From: Desulfobulbus sp.
GTDB taxonomy: Bacteria; Desulfobacterota; Desulfobulbia; Desulfobulbales; Desulfobulbaceae
Direction of reading: 5' to 3'
DNA length: 6,433 bases
NCBI GenBank assembly: GCA_030600525.1
Contig: JAUVLX010000205.1
Location: 1-6,433, forward strand
Part shown: positions 1 through 6,182 of the stretch, one piece after another
Position numbering within the stretch: position 1 is the first letter of the stretch
How the letters are laid out: every line of letters begins with the position of its first letter
Made by a program: the position numbers and the translations under genes
The notes under the pieces: model-generated
The model's input: the letters and a program-made list of their open reading frames with translations, nothing else
The model's database searches: none
Told to the model about the DNA's origin: nothing

Positions 1-10
1 ATTATGGTGA

Positions 11-94
11 GTAAATGACAGCCAGAAAGCCGGGTCGGGCAAAGTCATTGATGCCTTGGATGAGAATCAAGATCGCTTCACCAGTCTCGTCTGA
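11..94 (+). other. Possible broken C-terminal tail of an upstream gene
   Basis: This frame is open from 11 to the TGA at 92-94 and reads as a plausible acidic protein end (GKVIDALDENQDRFTSLV, then stop). It ends 29 bases before the HD-GYP start on the same strand, as an operon neighbour would. However, the same frame has a TGA at 8-10, and no ATG or GTG lies in the open part, so it cannot be an intact gene tail as it stands. A frameshift near the window edge, or chance, would explain this. The opposite strand is also open here, from about 136 down to a TAA at 2-4, and gives an equally protein-like string, so the coding strand is undecided. I do not recognise a family. Confidence 0.2.
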
Positions 95-113
95 AAAACG
101 ATTACTGCGCTTT

Positions 114-119
114 AAGGCG
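114..119 (+). promoter_or_regulatory. Ribosome binding site choosing the HD-GYP start
   Basis: AAGGCG lies just upstream of the ATG at 124; its AAGG core ends six bases before the start codon. The other in-frame ATG, at 139, is preceded only by a pyrimidine-rich stretch with no Shine-Dalgarno match. This favours the start at 124. Confidence 0.45.
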
Positions 120-123
120 TAAA

Positions 124-1518
124 ATGCTTCTTTCGCTTATGAGTGTGATTAAGAGACGAACCATCGCCAAGGATCTAACATTAGGTCTCACCGCCACTAT
201 AATTTTGGTCACCGCTGCAGTGAGTCTGCTATACTATGTCTCATCAACATCAAGTGCTGAGAAGCGCCTACGCGACCAAGCTATGCTCCATGCCAACAGG
301 TTATCACACAAGCTAGCTACACCACTCGTTAAGAAGGATGTCACCACAATACTACGCACCGCCTGGGACTATCAAAAGCATTACGGTCTTTCGAGGTTGC
401 GCGTATTAGATGCAGATGGCGACGCGGTATACAATCCTGACATGCGTGCATACAATCGTTCATTCCGTGCAAATGGTGACGTGAAAGACGATCCTGAAGC
501 TACTGAAGAGACGGGCCTTGCAACTGCGACCAAATCTGTGCACTGGTATGATCACTACGTAGGATCTGTGGAGGTTTCACTCACAAGAAAAGGAATCGTT
601 GAGGCCCAACAAATAACCCTGTACCTGACGTTTATGATAATGCTCTCTGTCGTTTTAACCGTCATTGCCGTAAGCAGGATATTACTAAAAGCATTCTTAA
701 CGAAACCATTGGCTAACGTAGCACAAGGCATTGAGGTCATTGCAAATGGTTCGTATGATCGCGTTCTGGCTTCTGTCGGTCGCTGGGACATCGATGTTAT
801 CATCGAGAAAATAAACGTAATGGCCAGTCACATTGCTGCAAGGGATAAACGACTTCGGGACTTAATTGAGGAGCTTAAGGTAAGCAGGGATGATCTGCAC
901 AAGAGTTTGGAAGAAACAGTAACATCGTTGGCTTACACCACTGAAAAAAGGGACCCCTATACCGCCGGGCATCAAGAGCGGGTTAATCGTTTAGCGCTTG
1001 CAATTGCCAAGGAGCAAGGGCTTTCAGATCAGCAAATCGAAGGACTTCATATTGCATCCTTGCTGCACGATATCGGAAAGATCGCCCTACCAGCCGAATA
1101 TCTCGCGAAACCATCCCTCTTGTCCAATGTTGAGAGAGCTATAATTGAAAACCACGCCGAGGTGGGGTATGACATCCTCAAGAATATTCACTTCCCGTGG
1201 CCAGTGGCAGAGATTGTCTATCAGCACCATGAACACCTGGACGGATCGGGTTACCCAAGGGGGCTGACCGACAAAGAAATCCATCTGGAGGCAAAGATCC
1301 TTACCGTGGCCGACGTGGTCGAAGCCATGTCAGCCCACCGCCCTTATCGTCCTTCATTAGGCTTAACAGCGGCTCTTGACGAGATTCGCTCTGGCAGGGG
1401 AACCCGTTATCATACTTCGTCCGTGGACGCATGTTTGCGGCTCCTCGATGAGAAGAAGGCTGAATTTTTCTCCAAAGACTGGTGTCCTCTTTTTTCTAGT
1501 CAGTCCCGCGAACCATAA
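124..1518 (+). CDS. Membrane-bound sensor with HD-GYP cyclic di-GMP phosphodiesterase domain
   Basis: The 464-residue protein is predicted to sit in the inner membrane and hydrolyse cyclic di-GMP in response to a periplasmic signal. Residues about 19-40 form a first membrane segment, 41-165 a periplasmic sensor region with no family I can name, and 166-188 a second membrane segment. A HAMP-like linker (about 189-240) and a short charged helix (240-265) follow. The HD-GYP domain spans about 268-445. All expected metal-ligand positions are visible: H283, the HD pair H315/D316 (LLHDIGKI), H344, H368/H369, the GYP motif at 376-378 (HHEHLDGSGYP) and D397 (VADVVEAM). An active enzyme is therefore likely. 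The family cleaves c-di-GMP to pGpG and/or GMP. The gene converges on the Fic gene with 116 bases between them and has no clear terminator. No diguanylate cyclase is in view. The family call is secure; the ligand is unknown. Confidence 0.93.
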   Translation: MLLSLMSVIKRRTIAKDLTLGLTATIILVTAAVSLLYYVSSTSSAEKRLRDQAMLHANRLSHKLATPLVKKDVTTILRTAWDYQKHYGLSRLRVLDADGDAVYNPDMRAYNRSFRANGDVKDDPEATEETGLATATKSVHWYDHYVGSVEVSLTRKGIVEAQQITLYLTFMIMLSVVLTVIAVSRILLKAFLTKPLANVAQGIEVIANGSYDRVLASVGRWDIDVIIEKINVMASHIAARDKRLRDLIEELKVSRDDLHKSLEETVTSLAYTTEKRDPYTAGHQERVNRLALAIAKEQGLSDQQIEGLHIASLLHDIGKIALPAEYLAKPSLLSNVERAIIENHAEVGYDILKNIHFPWPVAEIVYQHHEHLDGSGYPRGLTDKEIHLEAKILTVADVVEAMSAHRPYRPSLGLTAALDEIRSGRGTRYHTSSVDACLRLLDEKKAEFFSKDWCPLFSSQSREP

Positions 1519-1536
1519 TCGCGGTAAGGCTGCGGA

Positions 1537-1556
1537 TTGGGCTATACGGTTTCAGG
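1537..1556. repeat. Left copy of a 20-base direct repeat flanking the Fic gene
   Basis: The sequence TTGGGCTATACGGTTTCAGG lies between the convergent HD-GYP and Fic genes. It matches 3134-3153 in the same orientation at 19 of 20 positions; the single difference is G for A in the middle. Just outside the match both copies also carry a CGG, offset by one base. Together the copies bracket the Fic gene and the 63-codon open frame upstream of it. The origin is unknown: a dispersed repeat, the end of a mobile element, or a recombination site are all possible. Confidence 0.7.
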
Positions 1557-1634
1557 AGCCTTATTCTTACTTAATGTGGGCCCAGATAGTACTTGATTGC
1601 GGATCCTGGCGTTTCTGTTTGCGGTCCGCTATAT

Positions 1635-2822
1635 TTAGGTCACGGGGTATAGTTTTGGAAACCATCTCTCAATAGCATCAAGCGGAAAAGACAGAATAAG
1701 CGGCGCACGAGTGCTGTCTGATTTTAAGTAGCCTTTTTTTATAAGATCTGAAACAACGTTTCTCGCCATTCTTTCACCGTAGCCTGTCAACGAGGCGGTT
1801 TGTCCTCGTAGCACTTCTCCCGCTAGAAGAGCTTCACGGAGTATGGGAAAGGAGCCTTTTGGCAATTGCCCTCTATCCACCTCCTCTTCTATATGAATAC
1901 GCATCCGGCGTAAAAGATCATTAGGCTCAAGCAGTGATGCCATGAAATCAACCTGGTCGATACAGGTTTTTAAAAAGAAAACACAAAAATCCTTCAAGGC
2001 CTGTGTTGATAGAGTTCCGCGTCCGTCTAAATCGCCACGCCGCAAAGCATCAGTGGCCATGAGCAGTGTTTTATACTCGTTGGCGTTTCTTGCCAACCCT
2101 CTAGCTACAGACCAAAGGCTGCTACCAACCCCGTAGCGTATAAGTGAGGCATGTGACATTAGCCGCGTAACACGTCCGTTGCCGTCGTAAAATGGGTGTA
2201 TCCAAAGCAGTCTGTGATGTGCTGCCCCAAGGGCAATGATTTGCCGGACCTTTGAGAGTCGGTTGCTGTCATAAGCTGCAGCAAATCTTTCTAAGAAGAG
2301 CGGAAGAGCTTCTGCACCTGGAGGGATGTGTTTACCAACTTGTACCCCCCCATCCCGAAGCTTACCTGGAACAACCCGGATACGCTCGCTGGTATTTGGG
2401 TTTTGTACCCAAAGCAATTCATCAGGCATTCGCCTGCAAAACTCTTGATGCAGCCAAATCAGATAGTTTTGATTGGTTGTTTTTTCTTCTAGATCTTCAT
2501 GATAGTCGATAAGTCGCTGCACTTCTATATGAGCAACGGCTTCATGTTGTAGCGCTCTTTTTTCTGGATCAGATGAATAGTCCTCTTGGGTTAAAGCGCG
2601 GTCTATATCACGAGGGTGCGTATCGTGCCCTTCGATAAGGTTTGAGTAATAGCAGTTCATTGATCGGACTAGATCCCCTAAGCTTTCACGTACCGTAGGA
2701 ACGAGTTGACTCGCGAGGCAGCTCGCTTTGGTCGCTAACTCCATAGCTAGGTCTTCTAGTTCACGGTCGCCGTCTGGCGGCAACATTGGCTCCATTAAGC
2801 CGACAGGTTCTGTAATTTTCAT
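1635..2822 (-). CDS. Fic-domain protein (predicted AMP transferase) with N-terminal inhibitory helix
   Basis: The 395-residue cytoplasmic protein belongs to the Fic family, which usually transfers AMP from ATP to a hydroxyl side chain of a target protein. The N-terminal region (about 1-110, Fic_N-like) contains SNLIEG at 60-65, matching the inhibitory helix motif [S/T]xxxE[G/N]; E64 would block productive ATP binding. Residues about 145-168 form the target-binding flap (VPGKLRDGGVQVGKHIPP). The catalytic motif HPFYDGNGRVTRL starts at H209 and has N215, R217 and R220, so it is complete. About 320-375 looks like a winged helix, suggesting DNA binding or autoregulation. The length is normal for this class II solitary Fic group. 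No Shine-Dalgarno sequence precedes the ATG at 2822, so the start is less certain than the family. No antitoxin gene is adjacent, as expected when the inhibitor is built in. The target is unknown. Confidence 0.92.
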   Translation of the reverse strand: MKITEPVGLMEPMLPPDGDRELEDLAMELATKASCLASQLVPTVRESLGDLVRSMNCYYSNLIEGHDTHPRDIDRALTQEDYSSDPEKRALQHEAVAHIEVQRLIDYHEDLEEKTTNQNYLIWLHQEFCRRMPDELLWVQNPNTSERIRVVPGKLRDGGVQVGKHIPPGAEALPLFLERFAAAYDSNRLSKVRQIIALGAAHHRLLWIHPFYDGNGRVTRLMSHASLIRYGVGSSLWSVARGLARNANEYKTLLMATDALRRGDLDGRGTLSTQALKDFCVFFLKTCIDQVDFMASLLEPNDLLRRMRIHIEEEVDRGQLPKGSFPILREALLAGEVLRGQTASLTGYGERMARNVVSDLIKKGYLKSDSTRAPLILSFPLDAIERWFPKLYPVT

Positions 2823-2841
2823 AGATTAAAACCGTCTAATT

Positions 2842-2927
2842 TTGCCGGAATAAAACAATGCATATAGCACTGTATAACAAATTGTTACCTGTGTAACAGG
2901 CAATATTATTGCCGGTTTTTTTGCCGG
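2842..2927 (-). promoter_or_regulatory. Candidate control region of the Fic gene
   Basis: Directly upstream of the Fic start lie three copies of TTGCCGG (2842-2848, 2909-2915 and 2921-2927, read on the plus strand) and an inverted pair GTTAC/GTAAC (2884-2888 and 2893-2897) separated by four bases. Such repeats close to a start are typical of operators, and the Fic protein itself appears to carry a winged helix, so autoregulation is possible. No convincing -35/-10 pair could be fixed: TTGTTA and TATACAGT-like words occur on the minus strand but not at good spacing. Confidence 0.3.
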
Positions 2928-2946
2928 TTTGGGAGGCGTTGTAAAT

Positions 2947-3138
2947 TCAAGACGTACTTTTCGAGAAATTTTCTAACTTTTCAAAATTATCAATCTTAAT
3001 CGGTAGACAGATTTCAAGGCACAAGTAAAATAATTCCCTGTTTAATTTCAAGGAGTAACTCCAGCCCTGCTGGTCAAATATAAATTGGGTAAAAATCAGA
3101 AAGCCGCTGTTTTGATTCAAAACTTGAATTCGGTTGGG
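2947..3138 (-). pseudogene. Open frame without a clear start; possible gene fragment or very small protein
   Basis: The minus strand is open for 63 codons, from just after a TAG at 3139-3141 to the TGA at 2947-2949. The translation looks protein-like, with a hydrophobic and aromatic stretch (GFLIFTQFIFDQQGWSYSL) and a charged end (KIDNFEKLENFSK). There is no ATG or GTG. One TTG (the leucine of WSYSL) has GGAG seven bases upstream, which would give a 34-residue product. The upstream stop lies inside the 20-base direct repeat, so the frame begins exactly where that repeat ends. I do not recognise a family. It may be a gene remnant, part of a dispersed repeat, or chance in AT-rich DNA. Confidence 0.25.
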
Positions 3139-3153
3139 CTATACAGTTTCAGG
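3134..3153. repeat. Right copy of the 20-base direct repeat flanking the Fic gene
   Basis: TTGGGCTATACAGTTTCAGG matches the copy at 1537-1556 at 19 of 20 positions and in the same orientation. It lies about 310 bases upstream of the Fic start, so the two copies enclose about 1.6 kb containing the whole Fic gene. Confidence 0.7.
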
Positions 3154-3224
3154 TTGATTTAAAAAAACTCTGCAAATTCTCCTTCTTTGTGCAATTTTAC
3201 AGTAATGGCGTTTTTGTAATTTTA

Positions 3225-3368
3225 GCTTGACTCATCTCGTCTGTACAGAATTCCTGGAAGACTTTTCTAAAGGCAAGATCTATCCTACCAGTCATGACTT
3301 AGTGAAAAGATCTTGCCTTTAGAAAAATCGACTTCCGGGAGACACTATATACAAGAGATGAGTCAAGC
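3225..3368. repeat. 144-bp imperfect palindrome, possible miniature mobile (REP/MITE-like) element
   Basis: The outer arms GCTTGACTCATCTC (3225-3238) and its complement (3355-3368) are perfect over 14 bases. The inner arms TTTTCTAAAGGCAAGATCT (3263-3281) and its complement (3308-3326) are perfect over 19 bases, around a 26-base loop. Between them CCTGGAAG (3253-3260) pairs with CTTCCGGG (3332-3339) apart from one position, so most of each arm of roughly 60 bases is related. There is no coding capacity. Next to the right end is the complement of GGGGTCAAGTC, which I associate with REP-like sequences of RAYT/IS200-type transposases in Desulfobacterota; that link is from memory and is inference. 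A large structured RNA is the alternative. Confidence 0.75.
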
Positions 3369-3375
3369 AAAGACT

Positions 3376-3397
3376 TGACCCCTCTGTGACCCCTCTG
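3376..3397. repeat. Two tandem copies of an 11-base unit
   Basis: TGACCCCTCTG occurs twice back to back (3376-3386 and 3387-3397), directly beyond the 144-bp palindrome. The second copy also pairs with GGGTCA at 3410-3415 to form a small hairpin (TGACC and CTGC pairing with GCAG and GGTCA). The GGGGTCA-type foot and hairpin are reminiscent of REP units. They probably belong to the same element as the palindrome. Confidence 0.6.
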
Positions 3398-3444
3398 CTT
3401 TGCATGGCAGGGTCAGTAATGGTTCTGTTTTTTATTCCTGAATC

Positions 3445-3493
3445 AAGATTGTTCCTGAGCATCAATTAAAAATTTATTGTCTGGAACAATCTT
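3445..3493. repeat. 11-bp perfect inverted repeat downstream of the kinase gene
   Basis: AAGATTGTTCC (3445-3455) and GGAACAATCTT (3483-3493) are perfect complements around a 27-base AT-rich loop. On the minus strand, the direction of the kinase gene, the hairpin would form about 40 bases after the stop, but no T tract follows. On the plus strand only four T residues follow. A terminator or mRNA 3'-end stabiliser for the FIST/kinase operon is possible; a remnant of the neighbouring repeat element is the alternative. Confidence 0.5.
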
Positions 3494-3533
3494 TTACGAT
3501 ACCAACCGACCGCGTTCTCTGGAAAAAGAGAAT

Positions 3534-4832
3534 TCATTTGTTCAATATCACCTTCACTGCCAGGCCTAGCTCATCAATGGTGTATGGTTTTTTGATGAAC
3601 CCCCCAGCTCCCAAACGGCATGTTTTTTTTACAGCCCTACTTTCTGAAAAGCCACTGGCTATTAATGCTTTTTGGTTTGAATATATTGTGGATATTGTTT
3701 TATAGGTCTCGTAACCATTCATGCCTGTTCCCATGATCATATCTAGTACTATCAGGTCAGCCGAGTTGGTACGAAGATAGGAGACAGCCTCCTCCCCTGA
3801 AGCAACAGTTGTAACATGATATCCGAGAAGAGTAAGAATCTCTGAGGCAATATCTCGTTGGATTTCTTCGTCATCAACCACAAGGATAGTCCCATGGCCG
3901 TGAAGCTCGCTTCTGGCGGCAGTCAAAGTCTCTTTTTTTATTCTCTCTTCAGAAAGTGGAAAATAAAGAATGAAACAACTGCCAGTTTCATCAGATGTAA
4001 CTTCAACAAAGCCGTTATGATCTTCCATAGTGTTCCAGACGACACTTAACCCGAGGCCGGTGCCACTTCTGCCCAACACCTTTTTTGTGTAAAACGGCTC
4101 AAAAATCCGACTCAGCGAATCTTTATGGATGCCATGACCATTATCGCTAACCTGGAGAACGGCGTATTTCCTGGGTGCTGGATTACGTGAGTCACATTCG
4201 AGCCTTTTGCTGAAAGTTGTTAGAATAATTTCCCCTTTATCCTCAATTGCTTCAGCAGCATTGGCAACCAGATTCATAATACATTTTGTTACGTGAACGG
4301 AGGAGCAAGAAATGTAGAGTGGTGAGGTACTGAGTTTTTTATGACAGATAATATGTGGAGACCGTGATATGAGGTTGTCGTGTTGAGGGGAGTGAGCATA
4401 TTGGTGGGTTATTTCGTTGAGATCATGGATTTTTCTAGTGCTGGCAACACCACGGGCCACGGTCAATAAATCTGCGACTACGGCGGCCGCACGCTGTCCA
4501 GATTCTTGAATTCTGTTTAAAGGTGTACGGAGAGGGCTGTCTTCAGGTAGTTTTAACAGAAGCATTTCAGGATAATTGATAATGCCTGAAAGAATATTAT
4601 TCAGGTCGTGCGCAACACCTCCAGCCATAAGGCCAATAGATTCCATCCGTTTCGCCCTGTGTAATTCTGCCTGAACTTGTTCTTTTTCTTTCAGCAGGGC
4701 TGTAACCTTAGAGATTTCTTCCAGCTCTCTAAGATTCCTGTTGCTGATTTCATCCAACAAACGCTTGTAGTATTGAATTTCTTTTTCCTTTTCTGAGAGC
4801 TGTTCCTCAAGAATTTTTATCCTATGTCGCAT
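3534..4832 (-). CDS. Soluble hybrid histidine kinase with C-terminal receiver domain
   Basis: The 432-residue protein is cytoplasmic, with no membrane segment and no PAS or GAF domain. Residues 1-65 form a charged coiled coil, a likely dimer stalk or docking surface. The H-box GGVAHDLNN puts the phosphorylated histidine at H75. The ATPase domain shows the N-box (N187, N191), the G1 motif VSDNGHGI (230-235 region), FEPFYTK at about 244-250 and the G2 motif GTGLGL (257-262), all intact. A receiver domain covers about 314-432, with acidic D320/D321, phosphoacceptor D364, switch S393 and K415. Phosphate would move from H75 to D364, but no DNA-binding or enzymatic output follows. Its first gene partner is the FIST protein 24 bases upstream, the likely sensor. 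The length fits a minimal hybrid kinase whose sensory domain is supplied in trans. The phosphorelay partner is not in the window. Confidence 0.93.
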   Translation of the reverse strand: MRHRIKILEEQLSEKEKEIQYYKRLLDEISNRNLRELEEISKVTALLKEKEQVQAELHRAKRMESIGLMAGGVAHDLNNILSGIINYPEMLLLKLPEDSPLRTPLNRIQESGQRAAAVVADLLTVARGVASTRKIHDLNEITHQYAHSPQHDNLISRSPHIICHKKLSTSPLYISCSSVHVTKCIMNLVANAAEAIEDKGEIILTTFSKRLECDSRNPAPRKYAVLQVSDNGHGIHKDSLSRIFEPFYTKKVLGRSGTGLGLSVVWNTMEDHNGFVEVTSDETGSCFILYFPLSEERIKKETLTAARSELHGHGTILVVDDEEIQRDIASEILTLLGYHVTTVASGEEAVSYLRTNSADLIVLDMIMGTGMNGYETYKTISTIYSNQKALIASGFSESRAVKKTCRLGAGGFIKKPYTIDELGLAVKVILNK

Positions 4833-4843
4833 AGATCCAAGCT

Positions 4844-4849
4844 CTCCCC
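4844..4849 (-). promoter_or_regulatory. Ribosome binding site of the hybrid kinase
   Basis: GGGGAG on the minus strand lies in the 24-base gap between the FIST stop and the kinase ATG, with 11 bases to the start. The spacing is a little long but the match is strong, and it supports the ATG at 4832 and separate initiation within one FIST/kinase transcript. Confidence 0.5.
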
Positions 4850-4856
4850 AATATGT

Positions 4857-6077
4857 TTAAACGGAGAAGATAGTTAGTACACCTGTCCAATCAAGACCAC
4901 GATTTTTATTGAGAAAAGGCGCAATCTCCACTCCAGAATAAAACCCAAAAAGTGGTATGTTATTTCGGTTAAGAATGTTCTGCACTTCCTTTGCCTCCTC
5001 TTCCAAAATTTGAGAAAACAGAGCACTTCTGCCAGCGCAGTCAATATAAAATCCCCATAGGGGGGTTTTCCCGCTGCTCTTAATTTCTTGCACGAGATTC
5101 TCCGTATTTTTCCTTGCTGATTCAATCATTTTATTGGGGTCACGAAGCATAAATTGAATTTCAGTGCCAATTTCAAAATCTGCTTCAAAGATTACGATAC
5201 CCGTTGTATCAGGTAACACGCCTACAATGAGACGATTTACGTAATCCTGTTCAGCGAATCTATGCCAAAATTTTTCTCCATGATTGACTCCAATTGTCAA
5301 GCGCTTAACGGGAATCTGTTTTTGCCAATCCTCATTGCCATATATATCATTGATAACTTCCACAGCAGGACGATTATCAATCTCATAAATAACAGATCCT
5401 TCTATTTTCGTGATAGTATGATAGATACCGTCTTTTGGGGAACAACCGTGCATGATTTTCACGTCAGCGCTGAAATCGCCACGTAAGACAACAGCTGATG
5501 CGCACTGTGACTTAACACTGTCTCCGGTAAATTGAATTGTCGGTGAAAAATCATAATCTCCCACTGTCCCCGTTCCAATAATGGGGATATTGATATCGAA
5601 TTCATCTTCTATTCCTTGAAGTAATAGGGTGGAAGAATTCATGATTGGTGGTGAATTTTCTGCCGCTGGTTTTTGAATTGAATCATAAAAGAGAAGAAGA
5701 GTATCTTTTTTTTCAACCGTTAGCTGACGTACAAGATCCTGGCCAACTGCTTTTTCATCTTGATCAAGCCCTCCTGCAGCGGCGACTTGTATTTGCATAT
5801 CATCATCTTCGATGACGATAATACCCGCTGGGAAATTATCATATGAAATCGAGTCGTTCGTGATAATACCAATGGCAGAACCACCTATCACTGGAGTCTT
5901 CACACCAAGTACTGTTCTAATTCCTTTAAGCAGATCCTCTGCATTTACATCTGAACAACAGAATGCAAGGGCAAATTTTGCATTTGTAATTGTCCCGTTT
6001 CTTAACGCCTGGTTCGCAATATTTACGCCGGAAGAAAACGCATCTTTTTCATTAATAAATCCAATGCCAACTTTCAT
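4857..6077 (-). CDS. FIST domain sensor protein (FIST_N and FIST_C)
   Basis: The 406-residue protein matches the FIST family, proposed to be an intracellular sensor of small ligands, possibly amino acids or related molecules. The FIST_N part covers about 30-220: a strand with AFCCSD (38-43), the glycine-rich turn GGSAIGIITND (65-75), and the GTGTVGDYDFSP segment (168-179). FIST_C covers about 221-400: GSVIYEIDNRPAVEV (227-241), the FMLRDP segment near 309-314, the characteristic CAGR (347-350), GFYSGVEIAPF (378-388) and the closing TGVLTIFSV. No signal peptide or membrane segment is visible, so it acts in the cytoplasm. A strong GGAGA lies seven bases before the ATG and fixes the start. It is the first gene of a pair with the hybrid kinase, which lacks its own sensory domain. 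FIST domains are often fused to or next to kinases, chemoreceptors and GGDEF proteins, so it is probably the input module. The ligand is unknown. Confidence 0.9.
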   Translation of the reverse strand: MKVGIGFINEKDAFSSGVNIANQALRNGTITNAKFALAFCCSDVNAEDLLKGIRTVLGVKTPVIGGSAIGIITNDSISYDNFPAGIIVIEDDDMQIQVAAAGGLDQDEKAVGQDLVRQLTVEKKDTLLLFYDSIQKPAAENSPPIMNSSTLLLQGIEDEFDINIPIIGTGTVGDYDFSPTIQFTGDSVKSQCASAVVLRGDFSADVKIMHGCSPKDGIYHTITKIEGSVIYEIDNRPAVEVINDIYGNEDWQKQIPVKRLTIGVNHGEKFWHRFAEQDYVNRLIVGVLPDTTGIVIFEADFEIGTEIQFMLRDPNKMIESARKNTENLVQEIKSSGKTPLWGFYIDCAGRSALFSQILEEEAKEVQNILNRNNIPLFGFYSGVEIAPFLNKNRGLDWTGVLTIFSV

Positions 6078-6142
6078 TTGTTATCTCCAAAGACAGGTGA
6101 TAAAAAATCGCTTTTAGGTCAGCGTCACGGGAGGAAAGGAAA

Positions 6143-6170
6143 GTTATTCAATCCGGGAATTTATGCTCAA
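6143..6170 (-). promoter_or_regulatory. Weak candidate promoter for the FIST/kinase pair
   Basis: On the minus strand TTGAGC (6165-6170) is followed after 16 bases by AATAAC (6143-6148); each matches four of six consensus positions. The -10 lies about 65 bases upstream of the FIST ATG. This is the best sigma70-like pair I could find close to the gene, but it is not strong. Confidence 0.22.
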
Positions 6171-6182
6171 TCTAGGCCCATT

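Larger units (their letters stand above)
2823..3533. other. Long AT-rich intergenic region between the Fic and kinase genes
   Basis: This 711-base gap contains no gene I would call with confidence. It holds, from left to right: the Fic upstream region with repeated TTGCCGG words and a small palindrome, a minus-strand open frame without an ATG (2947-3138), the right copy of the 20-base direct repeat, a 144-bp imperfect palindrome, tandem TGACCCCTCTG copies with a small hairpin, and an 11-bp inverted repeat. The density of repeats suggests accumulated insertion debris rather than one regulatory region. Confidence 0.7.

Noticed and set aside
1506..1524. CCGCG/CGCGG hairpin over the HD-GYP stop codon as a terminator
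   Set aside because: The stem is only five pairs with a nine-base loop and no T tract follows.
1376..1675. 99-codon plus-strand open frame spanning the HD-GYP end and the Fic end
   Set aside because: It overlaps the HD-GYP C-terminus in another frame and runs into the Fic 3' end; it has no ribosome site or family features.
1635..2822. Fic gene as half of a toxin-antitoxin pair
   Set aside because: No small antitoxin gene is adjacent, and the inhibitory helix is in the same chain, as in solitary class II Fic proteins.
3225..3493. CRISPR array
   Set aside because: The repeats are inverted or differ from one another; there are no regularly spaced identical direct repeats with spacers.
3515..3532. 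TTCTCT/AGAGAA hairpin just after the kinase stop as a terminator
   Set aside because: The stem is short and AT-rich, and no T tract follows on the minus strand.
4874..5125. 83-codon minus-strand frame inside the FIST gene
   Set aside because: It is the shifted frame of the FIST_C region; the CAGR and GFYSGVE motifs are in the main frame.
5812..6117. 101-codon plus-strand open frame antisense to the FIST N-terminus
   Set aside because: It is a shadow of the conserved FIST frame on the opposite strand.
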